Below, piece by piece: positions 40,514-41,687 of a DNA stretch of 41,687 nucleotides. The stretch is from positions 1 to 41,687 of the IMG/VR virus record IMGVR_UViG_3300009790_003608, one strand, 5' to 3'. How positions within the stretch are numbered: position 1 is the first letter of the stretch; every line of letters begins with the position of its first letter. The DNA is from a virus. A program made the position numbers and the translations under genes. The notes beneath the pieces were generated by a model that was not told the origin of the DNA, ran no database searches, and saw only the letters and a list, made by a program, of their open reading frames with translations.

Positions 40514-41687
40514 TTATTTAATTATTCCAGCTAATTTTTGCATTCTAAGGACAGTATCTGATACTTCATTGATTACTTCTGGTTTAGCAGCAGTAGTTCC
40601 TGTAGCTTTAGATGCCATTCCTTTTACTTTTGATTCTGTAACTGTTTCTTTTTTTGCAGTAACTACATTTTCAGAAACTGTTTCAAAAACAAGTTTTACT
40701 TCTTTTACCGTTTCGGCTTTGTCGAAAGCAGCTATAATGTTAACTTTTTGAGATTCGTTAAGGTTGTTAGCCTTAAAGATTTTGTTAACATATAATAACT
40801 TAGAGTTTAGAAGATTAGTTTCGTGAAGATCTTTTTTAAGTTGCTCTATAGTTTCTAAAGCTTCTTTTAGTTCTTCTTCGTTAACTACTCTATTGATGTT
40901 GGTACCTTGAGCTTGAGAGTCAGCAGTGTCTTGTACTTCAGTTGAGTTAGCAGTTGATACTTCCTCTACTTTTTCCTCTTCTTCTACTTCTTCTTTAGCT
41001 TCTTCCATTGAATCTTCTTCTTTGTCACCTTCAGCTACAGTAGCTTCTAGTTCTGCAAGAAGTTCATCTAAATCAATAGTTTCATCTTCTACTTCTGGTT
41101 CTTCCATGTCATCTGCTGGTTCTTCAATAGGAGCTTCGTCGCCCATACCTTCGATATCTCCAGCATCCATGTCATCACCCATTTCTTCTCCACCGCCCAT
41201 TTCTTGGGCAATGATGTCACGAACCATTTCTTTAAACTGATCAACAGTTAAATCACCTAGTTCTTCGTCACCATCAACGGCTTCTTCGCCAGCTTCTTCT
41301 TCGCCAGCGTCATCGATTTCGGCTTCACCTTCGTCATCTGATTCTTCAGACTCATCCTCTAGTTCTTCCTCTTCTTCAGCTTCTGCCATTTCTGGAGCAA
41401 CTGTTAGATCTTCCTCTACTGCTTCTTCTTTAGCTTCTTCCATTGAATCTTCTTCCTTTTTAGGAGCTTCTTCAACAGCTTCGTCTTTTTCGTCTTTAGC
41501 AGGAGCTTCTTTAATTTCTTCTTCAGTAGATTCATTAACTACTTCTTCAGATTTGGAATCTTCCATTTCTTGAAGTTTAGCAGCTAACATATCTTTTAGA
41601 TGAGGAGTTAAAGTCTCTTCTAAAGCTTCTTTAGCGTTAGCAATAGCGGCTTCTCTTACAGATTTAGCTTCAGCAATAGCTTGCTTG
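40514..41687 (-). CDS. Acidic prohead scaffold-like protein, T4 gp22-like (5' end outside window)
   Basis: The frame is open to the window edge (codons from 41686: KQAIAEAKSVREAAIANAKE), so the start is missing; 390 residues are visible. An N-terminal helix with alternating charges leads into a very acidic middle with long Glu/Asp/Ala runs and two copies of DSMEEAKEE. A helical segment (EELKEALETIEQLKKDLHETN) and LNESQKVNIIAAFDKAETVKEV follow, ending VLRMQKLAGIIK. Direct position before the gp23 gene and acidic helical composition fit the scaffold core protein gp22, which fills the prohead and is degraded on maturation. Sequence identity with T4 gp22 cannot be judged by eye, so the call is by position and composition. 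Confidence 0.62.
   Translation of the reverse strand, partial: KQAIAEAKSVREAAIANAKEALEETLTPHLKDMLAAKLQEMEDSKSEEVVNESTEEEIKEAPAKDEKDEAVEEAPKKEEDSMEEAKEEAVEEDLTVAPEMAEAEEEEELEDESEESDDEGEAEIDDAGEEEAGEEAVDGDEELGDLTVDQFKEMVRDIIAQEMGGGEEMGDDMDAGDIEGMGDEAPIEEPADDMEEPEVEDETIDLDELLAELEATVAEGDKEEDSMEEAKEEVEEEEKVEEVSTANSTEVQDTADSQAQGTNINRVVNEEELKEALETIEQLKKDLHETNLLNSKLLYVNKIFKANNLNESQKVNIIAAFDKAETVKEVKLVFETVSENVVTAKKETVTESKVKGMASKATGTTAAKPEVINEVSDTVLRMQKLAGIIK
40987..41020 (-). repeat. 34-base direct repeat, copy 2
   Basis: Identical to 41422-41455, both inside the acidic scaffold-like gene. It encodes the repeated EEDSMEEAKEE segment in the same frame, so it is a duplication within the coding sequence, possibly unstable by slippage. 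Confidence 0.85.
41422..41455 (-). repeat. 34-base direct repeat, copy 1
   Basis: Identical to 40987-41020; see that entry. The copies are 435 bases apart, a multiple of three, so recombination between them would keep the frame. Confidence 0.85.

Overview
The window is a stretch of the late, virion-structural part of a T4-like (contractile-tailed) marine bacteriophage genome. The case rests on a recognisable major capsid protein (gp23 type) preceded by a very acidic scaffold-like protein and followed by neck and tail-terminator type proteins (gp13-, gp14- and gp15-like). After these come about 25 kb of tail-fibre, adhesin and virion proteins whose modules are typical of marine cyanophage/pelagiphage-like myoviruses. 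The DNA is strongly AT-rich, every supported gene lies on the minus strand, and gaps are a few bases to about 100 bases, often with ATGA or TAATG stop/start overlaps. I see no tRNA, integrase, transposase or CRISPR array. The host cannot be named from this window.

Reading in the direction of transcription (high to low coordinates): (1) 41687-36050 is the head and neck block: scaffold-like protein (cut by the window edge), capsid protein, strong terminator, gp13-like, a 106-residue unknown, gp14-like, gp15-like. (2) 36048-24193 holds fibre-like proteins built from GSL/VSG repeats, two small proteins and a 1848-residue virion protein, closed by a second terminator. (3) 24102-17635 holds a fibre protein, a fibronectin-III-like protein, a subtilisin-family protease, three small proteins sharing a tryptophan-rich module, and an unrecognised protein. 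(4) 17595-8889 holds an S74-chaperone fibre with two cupredoxin-like modules, a run of four glycine-rich adhesin-like proteins (one with a LamG lectin-like domain) and two small proteins. (5) 8880-1 is a glycan-modification island: four glycosyltransferases or glycosyltransferase-like proteins (two are GT7 enzymes with a LamG domain inserted in them) plus a more distant candidate, a methyltransferase, two SGNH-hydrolase-like proteins and the start of a UDP-sugar dehydrogenase family gene.

A plausible reading is that blocks 2-4 build the host-recognition apparatus and block 5 makes, transfers or edits sugars, either on the fibres or on the host surface. The LamG fold occurs both in an adhesin and inside two of the glycosyltransferases, which suggests a physical link between them. 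This is inference.

Three genes (5713-4317, 12626-11557, 19819-19065) show a one-base frame break, and one (15377-13629) appears split by an in-frame TAA. In each case the sequence across the break matches paralogs in this window or runs exactly up to the next start. These may be sequencing errors in short homopolymers, real decay, or recoding. A recurrent 8-mer, TATTTATA read on the coding strand, sits 3-30 bases upstream of nine genes and twice directly follows a terminator. It is a good candidate for this phage's late promoter element.
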